From: Allacma fusca
Lineage: Eukaryota > Arthropoda > Collembola > Symphypleona > Sminthuridae
Assembly (NCBI GenBank): GCA_947179485.1
Contig: OX359250.1
Span: 47,651,450 to 47,715,449, forward strand
Direction of reading: 5' to 3'
Length of the DNA stretch: 64,000 nucleotides
Part shown: piece after piece, positions 53,373 through 64,000 of the stretch
Position numbering within the stretch: position 1 is the first letter of the stretch
Layout: each line of letters begins with the position of its first letter
Notes under the pieces: model-generated
The model's database searches: none
Told to the model about the DNA's origin: nothing
What the model saw: the letters and a program-made list of their open reading frames with translations, nothing else
Position numbers and translations under genes: made by a program

Positions 53373-54883
53373 ATCAGCGTTAAACTAGATTGGTTCGAAC
53401 AACGTCTCGTTATGAAGTCCAGCTCAATACAATTTGCCCGCTTTGCAAGGGCAATATATTTGCTCATTCAAATTGCCTTTTGATAATTTAGAAATGCTTA
53501 AAAATTCCTGTCGCTCTACTTATTACGTCCTGAAAATCAGTAGCTTTGAACAAAATTTCAATTGTCCAAATAAAATATGTAGCAAAATTTTAAAATACTT
53601 TTTTTTCTTCAACGCCACTATATCGATTTTTCAGGATCCGCGGTCGCGTCGCCAGCTTCAGTGATGTGATTAATTACAAACAGTGGGCGTTTCGATTTTT
53701 ATGGTATTTGAAACCATAACGTATGTTCAAACATTTAGAGTCCTGCCAATATCGTATACAAAAAACAAAAATTGAAAATGTTGTTTGAAAAAATTTTTAA
53801 ATTCTTGTTTACCACAAAGATATACCTTCCATAGGATATTTGCCTTGTTTTAATTTTTTCCCCGCGAAAAATTTGTCTTCCACGCTACCCACAAAATTCC
53901 GACCCCTGTGTGAAACTACATGTTGTGATTATTTGCTTTTAAATTTTAATAAATAGAGTAGTTAGAAATTATTGTTGTACGGTTCCTCTTCTCATTTAAA
54001 TAGGGACTGGTGTAACTCACCAAATAATATTTTCTCTTAGTCTGTCGCATAGAAAATATTTACCAGCAAGTGACTCTCATTGTTGAAAACATTAACATTC
54101 GGTTCAAATGCTTGTTTAGAAGTTTTCAGCGTGTTTTTAATTTTAAATAAAACACATCTTAGTCATTGAAATAAACTACCGGAGTTGATTTTACAGACTA
54201 ACTTTACTATACGTTACAGTTCCACTAAACTTCGTCCTTGTCTTTTGGTTCTAGCAGTTTCATATTTTTTCAATTTGTTTTGAATCGGAATTCTTTAGGA
54301 AAAACAAGCATTGTGTTGAAAAGAATTAAGAACCTAATTATTCCATCTACTCATTTATCCGAATCAATAATCGATAGGGTTTGGCAATAATTAATCGTAG
54401 AATTGAGAATCTGTATCTCTCTGTAATTGAGGCTGAACCAACCAAATCCAACTGTAAAGATATTCAGCTACAATTGCAAATGCGAGAAACGTGCAGAATT
54501 TCTAATCTTCAATTTTTCATGGACAGTCCAACGATCATAGATTTTTCCGGGAAGCTTAGTTTGCAGAAAATTTAATGGCACTTGGCACTATTTGAAATGC
54601 CAAATAATAACATAATTATTGTTTTTAAACTTGTTTTAATTAGCTTCAAGTCAAAATATATTTTCATTTAAAGAAGGAATATGGGACGAAAGATTAAATA
54701 ATTGTAGGTTACAAAAAAAAATTACAGTAAAATACAACGTTCGAAAATATTTTTGCTTCAACGCCACTGTACCTATTCTGCACGATATCTGACAACTGAA
54801 ACGGTAGGTTGCATCTTTGGGTACGAAGTTCAAAAGTTTGTATTTTATATCGTGTTCTTTAAAATCATTAAGCTGTACCAAAC
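53373..54883 (+). repeat. Degenerate mosaic: C, P3, P4, P6
   Basis: C at 53420-53560, AACGCCACTATATCG motif at 53611, P3 at 53850-54450, P4 relic at 54453-54575, P6 at 54600-54883 with AACGCCACTGTACC at 54759. This is the longest uninterrupted run of blocks in the window and the best guide to their order. Confidence 0.75.
54453..54575 (+). pseudogene. Coding relic of block P4, copy 4 (longest open)
   Basis: The best preserved copy: open from about 54381 (no ATG) to TAA at 54573-54575, reading KDIQLQLQMRETCRI and then LQFFMDSPTIIDFSGKLSLQ. The part before it (RRIENLYLSVIEAEPTK) recurs near 31320-31370. Too short for a protein on its own; probably one relic exon. Confidence 0.45.
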
Positions 54884-56144
54884 CAGTGCTGCGGACAAGT
54901 TCAAGTAATACTTGAGTTTTCAAGTCAAGTTCGGGTCAAGTTCAAGTAGGCCAATTTTTTTACTTGAATCTTTCGGGTCAAGTTCAAGTACGTACTCGGC
55001 TTGACCATGACATTCTAAGGCAAGTCAGGTTCAAGTACAAGTAAGAGAAATTTACTTGAATCTCAAGTCAAGTTCAGGGTCAAGTAATGGAAATAAAAAA
55101 CTTGACCATGAACTTGAGATTTCATGGTCAAGTTCAAGTAATTTTAGATTGCATATGCCGTAAAGGACGGAAGGAATTTCAAATTCACAATCCAATTTCA
55201 TGTCGTGTCCAGGGTGTATTGTTTGCACATGCCATAAATCAAAGGACAAAATTCAAAATCAGAGTCCGTTTTATAAAGGTCTTGTTTACCAGACGTTGCT
55301 CAATGTTAGTTGTTGCAGCGGCCTATCCATGAAATGAAAGAATTATCTTGATCATTCATATTGTTGCTTAGAATTATTAGTTTCAACTTGTGCAAATAAA
55401 TTCCAATATAAATTGAGCTTGGATGGTTCTTTACAAAAAGCGTTTAATAAATAAGTAAATACTAGTTTATTAAATTTTAAATTAAGAGTACTGGTGATGC
55501 TCAAATAGGGATATGTATGCATACATATATAAACATTACATAAAGCTTGACACCATGTAAAACTCGTCAGATATACAATGAAGTCCGTTATAAGGGCTCA
55601 GCTGATAAGGAATGTACAGATGTCAGGGATGCATTTGTTTGACCCTAACTTTTATTTACACAATGCTTTAGACGTTTTGTATAAGGGAAATTCCTTTATA
55701 AATTATATAGTCCCTTATATCGAACTTTTACTGTATTCAGTATACGCTCAATGTTGTCCTCGAATGGTTTTAAATAAAAAGTAGCAGTAAAATTGTTTTC
55801 TGAATGCGTTTTGGTTTTCAGTCTGAAGGAAATAATTTGCTGCAGGAAGTTCGACAAGCTATTGTGGCCATGTTTGATTTTTTGTGATACTTAACTTGAA
55901 TTATCAAGTTCAAGTCGCGTTCAAGTCATGGTCAAGTAGAGTTCAAGTCAAGTTTGGAAATTTAACTACTTGATCAAGTTCGTGTCTTACAAAAGTTACT
56001 TGATTACTTGAACTTGACAAGTCAAGTAATTACGCGAACGCGAGTTATCAAGTTCAGGTTGTGTCTTGAAAATTACTTGAAGTTTCATGGTCAAGTCAAG
56101 TTCATGGTCAAGTTTTGAAATTACTTGACCCGATCGCAGCACTG
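54884..56144. mobile_element. hAT-like element, TCAAGTTCAAGT-word family, copy 3
   Basis: 1261 bp. Ends CAGTGCTGCGGACAAGTTCA and CAGTGCTGCGATCGGGTCAA; dense TCAAGTTC / GTCAAGT words over 250-300 bp at each end. The 8 bp on either side (TACCAAAC, GACACAAG) match at only four positions, so the duplication has decayed. A pogo-like MITE (55576-55733) is inserted in its AT-rich middle. Confidence 0.8.
55576..55733. mobile_element. Pogo/mariner-like MITE (TA duplication), second copy
   Basis: 158 bp flanked by TA, inserted in the word-rich element 54884-56144. Ends CAATGAAGTCCGTTATAAGG and CAGTAAAAGTTCGATATAAG. It is related to 28435-28620 in its ends only. Confidence 0.75.
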
Positions 56145-57689
56145 GACACAAGCTTTAATTATGCCAATGCACAACATGATGATGATATCGGAATCGGACG
56201 AAAATATGTTTTATTACAAATCCATACAATAGCGATTACGTGTCCAAATTGTTACAGTTAATAACACTTCTGTCATCTCAGTTTGCGAGAGGTGCTAGTG
56301 TTAAGAGACAATGTAAAGAAAATCACAGATTCGATTTTCGGTAAAAATTAGAAATTTTGTTTCGATATCTACAGGTACATGTCAAAATGTAATCATTTTG
56401 ATTTTGACGCTCTTTGAAATAGTCTGAAAATCTTCTGATCCTCCATTGAAAATATTTTCCCCTTTGGGGTGAAGTAAACAGTCGAACAAAATTTTGTAGC
56501 CCAATTATTTTAGGACGAATTCAAAATCATATATGACAAGTCAACAGGATTTTTAATTAGAAATTTTTCTAAATCCTTAGCGAATCTGAGAAATAAACCT
56601 AAAAAATAATACATTAAATAAAAAAATAATCACTGCGATTCCACGCTGCACAAAATATTTGTCTTGGGTATCCCTTCAGATATGAGAAACAAAATTGGTT
56701 TCATATTTTGTCGGAAAAGGAAAACGAAGGTTCTTAAGCCTAAGGAAAGTAATTCTAACGTCTTCCTCAATCTATACGTATTTCCCAAGTCAAGTTGTGA
56801 GCTCAACCCAGGTACAAGAAATAAATTCCCATTTAATCAATTAAAATTCAATCGAGACCTTAAATGATAGATACTCTAAATTATTCAAGATCCACAATTC
56901 GTTCTGAAACTTCCTTACAAGTTTTTTTGAAAGTTCTCTAAATTATTCTGTGGTTCAAAGGGATCATCGTCCCTGGTATGTGAATTATAAGCAAGAATTG
57001 TTGGGATAAAAATTCTTTAATATATTAACTTCGACGCCACTCCATACGTTCTATGTGAATCAACAACTGATTTTGCATAGGCTGGTTGGACTGTTCGAAC
57101 TGTCCTGTTTGTTTACAATTAAAAGCGCAGTAGTTTTTATTTTTCAAATTGCATTTGGTATTAATTCATTGTATGTTTTAAACTGGAGAAATAAATGGAT
57201 ACTCCAAATACGCTGAGCTACATATTTCAAGAACCTAATATTTATAGGGGGATAATGGATCGCCAATGGGAAGTCCCATTTCATATACAATTGCAGATAA
57301 ATTTCTTCAAACTATTGATAATAAGTTGTCTTTTCTATATACTGGAAATGCTCAGTGTGACAGCAAATCTGTCCGAATTTGAGCAACTTTGTATTTGAGA
57401 TTTAAACGATTTTTGTTCACAGGACGAGAAATTTTAATAAAAAACGAAAATGAAAAACAACTAATGCTTTGACGTCACACAATATATTGGTTAGTAGTGG
57501 TGGCGGTTGAGGATTACGATTATACGGTCAAACAAAATAGACATGTATGATAATTACTTAATTTTTTTATATGTAGATTTTCTAAAGATCTTACTCCTTT
57601 GCCAAATTAACATTAACAGTTCAAAATAATACTAAATATTTTGTATGAAAATTTACTTACACTATGTTTAGCATGAAAATTAAATGTTA
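56145..57689 (+). repeat. AT-rich DNA with mosaic fragments
   Basis: About 56265-56300 resembles 2365-2405 and 56690-56740 resembles 3025-3065. GACGCCACTCCATAC motif at 57033; TGACGTCACACAAT at 57472 is a decayed version. No gene. Confidence 0.55.
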
Positions 57690-57697
57690 GGCGAAAC

Positions 57698-58610
57698 CAG
57701 TACTTGGTCTTCGATGCCAAAATACAAAATAAAATATCTGAATTAAATTATGGAAAATACAAAATACAAAGTAAAATACCTCAGGTTACATTGCTAAAAT
57801 ACAAATAAAAATACAATATTTGGTAGAAAATTTAAAATACTCAAATACAAAATACTATATTTTAAATACAATAATTTTCTTAAAATACCCACCTAATCCT
57901 CACTATTTTCGATTTCTAGAACAAACGTTTTAAAACAGTCACTTCAAAGACTGCATATAAGACATGTGTAGTAACAAATTGTTCAACGGTTGCCGAATAG
58001 GTCAGTCCATTATAATTATATTTTAAGTCGTTTTGACTGTTAATGAAGTAACAGATTAATATGAAATTTTTATTTATTAGTAAATAAATGTATTTTCGGA
58101 ATAATTAATATAAAAAGGGGCTAGTAACTGAAAATTAAATCGAGTAGGTGTTCGTCTTCGGCGTATCTTAAATATCGTTGTTGAAGAGGCAAAACGGTCT
58201 GTGCTGTAAAAACCCTGCCCTCGTAGACCATTTCGCCTCTTCAACGACGATATACAGTATCGAGAATCTGAACATGTTTGATGTAGCCAAGGGATTCATT
58301 CCAACGTACTGTATGTTATTCCAATGTGTAAAATGGAATTTTCACAGACATTGCACATCGTATAAGCTACATACAGTGTCAAAATCAGAAATAATACCAG
58401 CGAAAAGTATTTTGAGCAAAATACTTTATTTGAATTACATTTCATATTTCATTGAGAGTAAGTAAATACCAAATACTTTTGTACTTCCTGGCTCTCAAAA
58501 TACTAAGTACAAAATACTAGCTTACTGCTTACCAACTTTGAAATACAAAATACAAAATACTTTGTGGTCTGATAATAAAATACTGTACTTGAAAATACTG
58601 CATAGCTCTG
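57698..58610. mobile_element. hAT-type element, AAAATACAAATAC-word family
   Basis: 913 bp. Ends CAGTACTTGG and CAGAGCTATG (short match CAGnnCT); perfect 8-bp duplication GGCGAAAC (57690-57697, 58611-58618). The left arm has AAAATACAAAATA words and the right arm TACAAAATACTTT words. An 82-bp hairpin element (58172-58253) is nested inside. Confidence 0.88.
58172..58253. mobile_element. Short relative of the ATATCGTCGTTGAAGAGGC element
   Basis: 82-bp near-perfect hairpin: ATATCGTTGTTGAAGAGGC at left and ATATCGTCGTTGAAGAGGC (reverse complement) at right, with GGTCT / AGACC inside. It is nested in the hAT-type element 57698-58610. It lacks the 32-bp tandem core. Confidence 0.7.
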
Positions 58611-58618
58611 GGCGAAAC

Positions 58619-61600
58619 CAATAAATTTTTAAGTTTGACGCCATTGTCATTGAAGCAATTGATAAACATTAAACGTTACGCAAAGTTCCTATGTCGATTT
58701 CGATAAGGGAAATTGCTTATTGGAAGTTATGAATGCAAAAAAGACACAGATAATAGGACGCAGACAGATTTGGGAGATGTTGACGGTTAATAACACTTGG
58801 AAACTTTGATCCTGCACAAATACGAATATCGTGTTATAATTCATCTGAGCAATTTAGGGATTTAATTTTCTTATTTTTGGACAAATATCCCGAAATAAAT
58901 TCCGTATGCCTATTCGTGGGACAATAATAAATAAGTTCTCACATTTCTCAATAAGCAAGCTTTAATGTAGCCCCTGTATGCATGGATTATGGATATTTTC
59001 TTGATAGACCAAAGTGTTCAGGAGCAACAGTACGTTTTTAAATTGAGTATCAAAATTAAAAAGAATTTCTTCTTTAACACCACCGAGCGTATTTTTTTGT
59101 AAGGCCGGTACTTTAGTTATTTGATTCGTAAAACCCAGCGGTGTTGTTTCAATGCATTACTAAAACGGTTATAATAATTATGCAATTATGCAGGACCTTA
59201 TTACTTTGCTAACTGAAAAATATTTGGACAAGAGTGCTCCAGCTAAATCTTGTATATGAGGATTTATTGAAAATGTTAAGTATAAAAATGAAGCGGGACT
59301 TATAAATACATACATAATTTATTTTCTATTTAGACTGACCTAAACAAATTTCTAGAGTCAGAGGTTTCTGAGAATCTGGCAAAAAAACTTCTACAAAGAA
59401 AGTAATATGAATATTGTTAAAGTTACTCCCTTATGCAAGTTACATGGCAAAAGTTCTATTCGAATCAGCGTGCACTTATTTTTTTAAATTATTTATCAAA
59501 TTGAGTGTAATTTTAAATTGAACATTTTTCGAATTCGAGCGTAAATTTATTTTTAAATTGCTTTAACAATTTCCTGATTTAAGTTTCCCCATCAGACCTG
59601 GCATTCAAGTTCAAGTAAAACTTGACAAGTTCATGTCAAGTTCAAGTTCAAGTTCGAAATAACTACAAAACCATGAACATGAACTTAAGTTTTTATGATC
59701 AAGTGTCAAATTCCTATTTATCCACTAATATTATTCTTAACATTTTTGTGTGAAATTACGAAGCCGGTATTTTGGGGTTTTTAACGAACAACTTGCTCCT
59801 TGCTGAATTATTACAAACAAAATTTTTCTTGGGATTTTTTCTTCTTTGTTTAATTTTTGCTTAATCTTATCTTGTTGTTAATCTTTGAATATTCATACTA
59901 TTTTAAAAAACAACTGGAAAGTGGTCACAACTTAAGAATCTCAACCTCAACAGTGAGAACAAGATGTTGATCCTGGAAGTCAAATCCCATCAAGTAGCCA
60001 GAAAAAATGACCGAAGGATCATAATATTTCACATATTCTGATTCTACAAAAAAAACAGCTGCAAACACTGCTCAGCATTATCGATAATTATTTATTTTGT
60101 ATTTTGATATTTAATAAAATACAAAAAAAATCTATGGTTACAAGTATAAGCAACGGGTCTGCTCCATCTGATTATCCTGCAGCCATTTCAGTTTTATTTT
60201 CTATAAAGTAAAATTCCAATGCGCACCCTTCTATTGACGCATATTCATATGCTGACATAAACAATTGCACCAACAGGTAATTTATATTTGTGATCTTGAG
60301 GACTTACTTTACAGCGCTCACAATGTTAACAGTATTGCCAATAAAGCACGTCAAACAATATATGTTAAAAATAAACAAAATTTTGCCTTTGCGACACTGA
60401 ATGCATTTTGCAGGAGAAGTTACAACAATGAAGTAAAGGTTGTTTATATAATATTCTGGGGCTAAGTTCCTTCAGATACCTAAAAAGCCCTCAAAACTGT
60501 CTGCAAAGAACGTCACATATTCTAAAACAATTAAGGAATTCTAGACTAATTAAGAAACCACACAAATACTTTATTCAAGCTTGTGAACCCTGTGACACAC
60601 TTGCAAGAGATCAATAACAAACGTTTTAAAAAGTCTGAATAAAATTGTCTAGTAACTACACCAAAGTGCATATGAACATTTTAAAATTTAATTATGGCAT
60701 TGAGCCTCACAATTTTAATTGCAAATTTCCAGCATAGTTTTTTCGAATTTGAATTTGAATTATATTCATGTTAACATACGTATATTTAAAATTATGGAAG
60801 TACTATGGGACGTTGAGAAAAATAAAACATTTATGGGCATAAATTTTGTTTTAATTATTTATAGATTTCACGCCACTTTGAATATTTTGAGTGTACATTC
60901 AAATTAACAGTTAGAGTAAATATGTGGGTTATAGTTACAGTGGCAATTCTTTTGTGGAAAGTTATGTACTGTGTACGTGAAATTCGTTTTTTGAAAATAG
61001 AATTGATTCTTTAGGTCTCTTAAATTGCTATTTTTTATACCAATACCCAGAAATAAACTCCGGGCGCATATAATAAGATGATCGTTACAATTCATGCCCA
61101 TTCAGCCGTAAAGCGAGGAGGTACCAGCAAAAGATACAGACAATTAAATATTTTGCTGGTATATTCAATCTTAATAAAATGCTCATTCAAAATGTCTTTT
61201 GAAATTTAAAAAATTTTTGAACATTCAAGCACACTAGAGATTACGTCCTAAAAATCAGTAGCTGTGAAGGAAAATTTATTTTGTTGAAATAAATTACAAA
61301 AATTTCAAAATACTATTGCTTCGACGCCACTGCATCTATTGTTCCGGATTTTTGCCAGGTACGGAACTGCAGGTAGAATTTCGTCTGAGGGTTTTCTTTA
61401 TATCGAATTCGAATGTAATTCTTTCAGGTCATTAGATCCATTGTTCAGGAATGACACAGTGGTCGGACTTTTGTGGGAATAAGGGAAGATTCTTCCGAGG
61501 AAAAAAACATTTATGACTAGGAAAATCTCGAAGGAAAGAGATTCTTTTTTGGAAAAGGGATTTTTAAATTCTTTGAATGTTTGTTTTTGGATTTTAAAAT

Positions 61601-64000
61601 GTGTTATCGTGTTTCAGGGAAATTGGTTGTGCAAACAGGGATTTTCACATTGGTTGACATTATTTGGCATGGATTTGACGTTTCGTGTCAATCAAGTCGG
61701 TTATTTAAACAAGGGATTTTTAGACTGAACGTCATTTCGCAGGGATTATTTTTACCAAAAGGTATTTTTAAATTCGCTGACTTTTTTCAGCAGGGATTTT
61801 TGAAATCGTTGAGGACATCCTTGCAATGACATAAGATTCAGCAAGGAAATTCAGAAATTATCTTCCAGGAAGGAGGATCTTCCATCGTCGACTGCATAAA
61901 AAAATTAGACTTTTTCAGAATGCGAATAAAACAATGTAAAACATTTAGATGATCTTACAAATACTGTTTAAGCAGAAATCGCATATCGGAGTTTTTATTC
62001 AAGCCAATATTTTGGTCTTGGCCCTTACAACATTTTTGCTTTTATATATTTGGATTGTTACAAATGTATTTGCATATAAATTAGCATTTTGTATATTTAA
62101 GTTGCTATTTTTTATACTAATACCCAGAAACAAATTCGGGGCGCGTATAGTGAAAGTCCCATGAGGCATGAGAAATTAGAATATTTTCCTGTTATATTAA
62201 ATATTTCAATTTTGATATTTAATCATATCAAAATGTTAAATGCTCATTCGAATTGCTTTTAAAAATGTTTGAAAATACTAATACTAGGAGACGTTACGTC
62301 TCAAAAATCATCAGAGCTACAGATAGATACATATGTATGTATGTGTATTTGTGAACCTGAAAATATTTTATACACATTATTAGTACTCTAAAATTTTCAG
62401 GTATTAAAGTATTTTAAAATATTGGAAGTACAGACGTAAGTTGTGCTTGCTCAAAATTAATTTCACTTAAATCATTATATTTATGATAGTGCACTTGGCA
62501 CATATATCATTACAAAAATGAGACAGAGTTTATAGAATGTGGTTTAAGTACACGTATGTTGTTTTTAAATAAAATAAAATACTGTATTATGTATTTAAAT
62601 CTTGTTACTTAATTTAATTACTATTTCGTATTTTGTTGTTTCGAATTTTTGATGAATTGTAATTTTCATTGTATTTCGTCGCAGACCAATTATTCTGCAA
62701 TGTTCGAATTGGAAAATTATTCCTTATAATATGATTGTACAAATTCGCTGAATTTTGACGCTGCACAAAATATTTATATGTATATATATATATTTATTTA
62801 TCTATATATATTATTATCATAATATATCTTTATCTATATATTTTATATGTACTCATTCTTCCACTCAGTACAGATTTCGTAACTACAGTAACGCCCAAAT
62901 TTGAAGTAACTGTTTACAAGAGAAGTATGAAAGGTAGATTGTTTCCGCTTTGCTTAAAGCCAAATATTGACAAGCGGCACTTATTTTCTAATAATTTTGA
63001 ATTCTCAGCAAAAATTTATTTTAAAAGTTTCATTTCTTGAAAAATAACCTGGGCTTTGATTTTCCTTCATAAGTATATTTATATCAAGAATTTTGAGTCA
63101 TAACGTAATGAAACAAATTTTGAACTACAATTTCAGCTACATCTTTTAAGGGGCAAATTACAATTATTGTAGATACATATGAAGAAAATCAAGAGATACT
63201 GCCGAAAATCATATTTGTCAATTGTTAATCAAATTTTCCGTTCAATACCCATTTATTTATAAATTACTGAAATAGTAACATCCCTCGCAAACTAAAATGA
63301 TGTAAATATTATTCTGTGAAAATGGTGATGCGTACTCTCTAGACGCGGTCACTAATAGAAAATAATAAGACTAAAATAATTAATAGAGTTTTAACTACCT
63401 TTTCGGATCAACCCTGGTTTATTTAGCACAACGTTTTTTGGAATATATTTTGAAGCATCCTACATCGAGAATTGTGAGCATGAGAATTGGAACTTAGCAA
63501 GGTTGAGGAATTTTACATTCAAAGGAAACACCCGAAAACGTTTGCAACAATTATTACAGTATTCGGAATATTTTTCGAAAGCCAGGCTATCATAAATTTT
63601 CTTTGAAACTTGTCAATCCCTGAAGATAAAATTTCCTCAAAATTGCTTTCTGTTCTTACTGTTCATGAAAAAACTCTGGAAGTATGGTTCTATTGAATGA
63701 CTCTTTGGGACGCTTCTAAAATTTTATACCAATAACTCGTCACAGCAAATTAAAAAAAACTATTATAAAAAACAATGTGTATTGCAAACAAATATTTTTG
63801 AATCAATAATACAAAATTCGAAAAAAAATTGCACCAGAACCATACATTCAAGGTTTATTAGATCACTCAATTGTACATTTTAAAAGTATACTGGCAGTTG
63901 GCAGTAAACCACTGATTTTTTTGTAACCCTTCAGAACGTCTGTGCTGTACGTATGTACAAAACTTGCACTTCTTTTCCTTGCTAAAAATTCAAAAGGATG
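58619..64000 (+). repeat. AT-rich DNA with mosaic fragments
   Basis: Block E at 58820-58920; 60265-60515 matches the sequence on both sides of the element 4677-5706; 60590-60815 matches 7005-7215; block C at 61150-61290 and weakly at 62190-62310; ACGCCAC motifs at 58638, 60871 and 61324; two ATACCCAGAAA-AAA-TC-GGGCGC stretches at 61045 and 62122 resemble each other. AT microsatellite at 62770-62820. About 62945-63000 resembles 8340-8410. No gene is convincing. Confidence 0.55.
59597..59710. mobile_element. Fragment of TCAAGTTCAAGT-word family
   Basis: Starts like the family end (CAGACCTGGCATTCAAGTTC), then about 100 bp of CAAGTTCAAGT words and an inverted ATGAACTT stretch. No second terminus was found, so it is truncated or very short. 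Confidence 0.5.

Overview
This is an AT-rich, gene-poor stretch of an animal nuclear genome, probably an arthropod or another invertebrate. The reasons are a complete Ty3/gypsy LTR retrotransposon with a GPY/F integrase, very many short inverted-repeat DNA transposons of the hAT type, and no bacterial operon structure, ribosome binding sites or long host reading frames. I recognise no intact host protein-coding gene, tRNA, rRNA or CRISPR array. Nothing in the sequence alone fixes the species.

The only substantial coding capacity lies in one retrotransposon on the minus strand (38467-48709). It has two 513-bp LTRs in which I see no difference, a 4-bp target duplication (ATAG), a tRNA primer-binding site directly after the 5' LTR, a long Gag, two CCHC zinc knuckles, and a Pol with protease, reverse transcriptase, RNase H and integrase. 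Pol appears to be reached from the zinc-knuckle frame by a textbook -1 frameshift signal: slippery T TTA AAC, a 6-nt spacer and an 8-bp GC-rich hairpin. Although the LTRs look brand new, this copy carries two in-frame TAA codons between the capsid and the frameshift site, plus two further frame changes (Gag to zinc knuckles, integrase to its tail). There is no envelope gene.

The rest is layered repeats. The youngest layer is at least fifteen non-autonomous hAT-type elements, each with short inverted ends beginning TAG, CAG or similar and an 8-bp target duplication (1428, 3495, 4677, 7351, 9256, 15238, 18030, 18159, 20261, 23480, 25843, 32272, 37201, 51023, 57698). Several are nested. Their bodies are unusual: most families are built from many direct and inverted copies of one short, often palindromic word that is also in the terminal repeat, such as GGTCCGGACC, AACCGGTT, GGTACC, ACGATATCGT, TCAAGTTCAAGT, AAAATGCCC, CCCGAACCCG or CTCATGAG. 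Smaller elements with TA duplications (pogo-like), a 1.3-kb element with a perfect 33-bp terminal repeat, a 32-bp tandem array and a purine-rich giant palindrome complete this layer.

Below the transposons, nearly all of the remaining DNA is a degenerate mosaic. About a dozen blocks of 100-600 bp recur two to seven times along the window, mostly in the same relative order and on the same strand. They share a motif (ACGCCAC after a T-rich run) that appears about twenty times on the plus strand only. This looks like the remains of an old, multi-kilobase repeated unit, either a long-period tandem array or an amplified gene or mobile element. One block has a short open segment with codon-like substitutions (FMDSP...DFxGKL), so at least part of the unit may once have been coding. 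Paralogous copies lacking an insertion serve as natural empty sites and support several hAT insertion boundaries.
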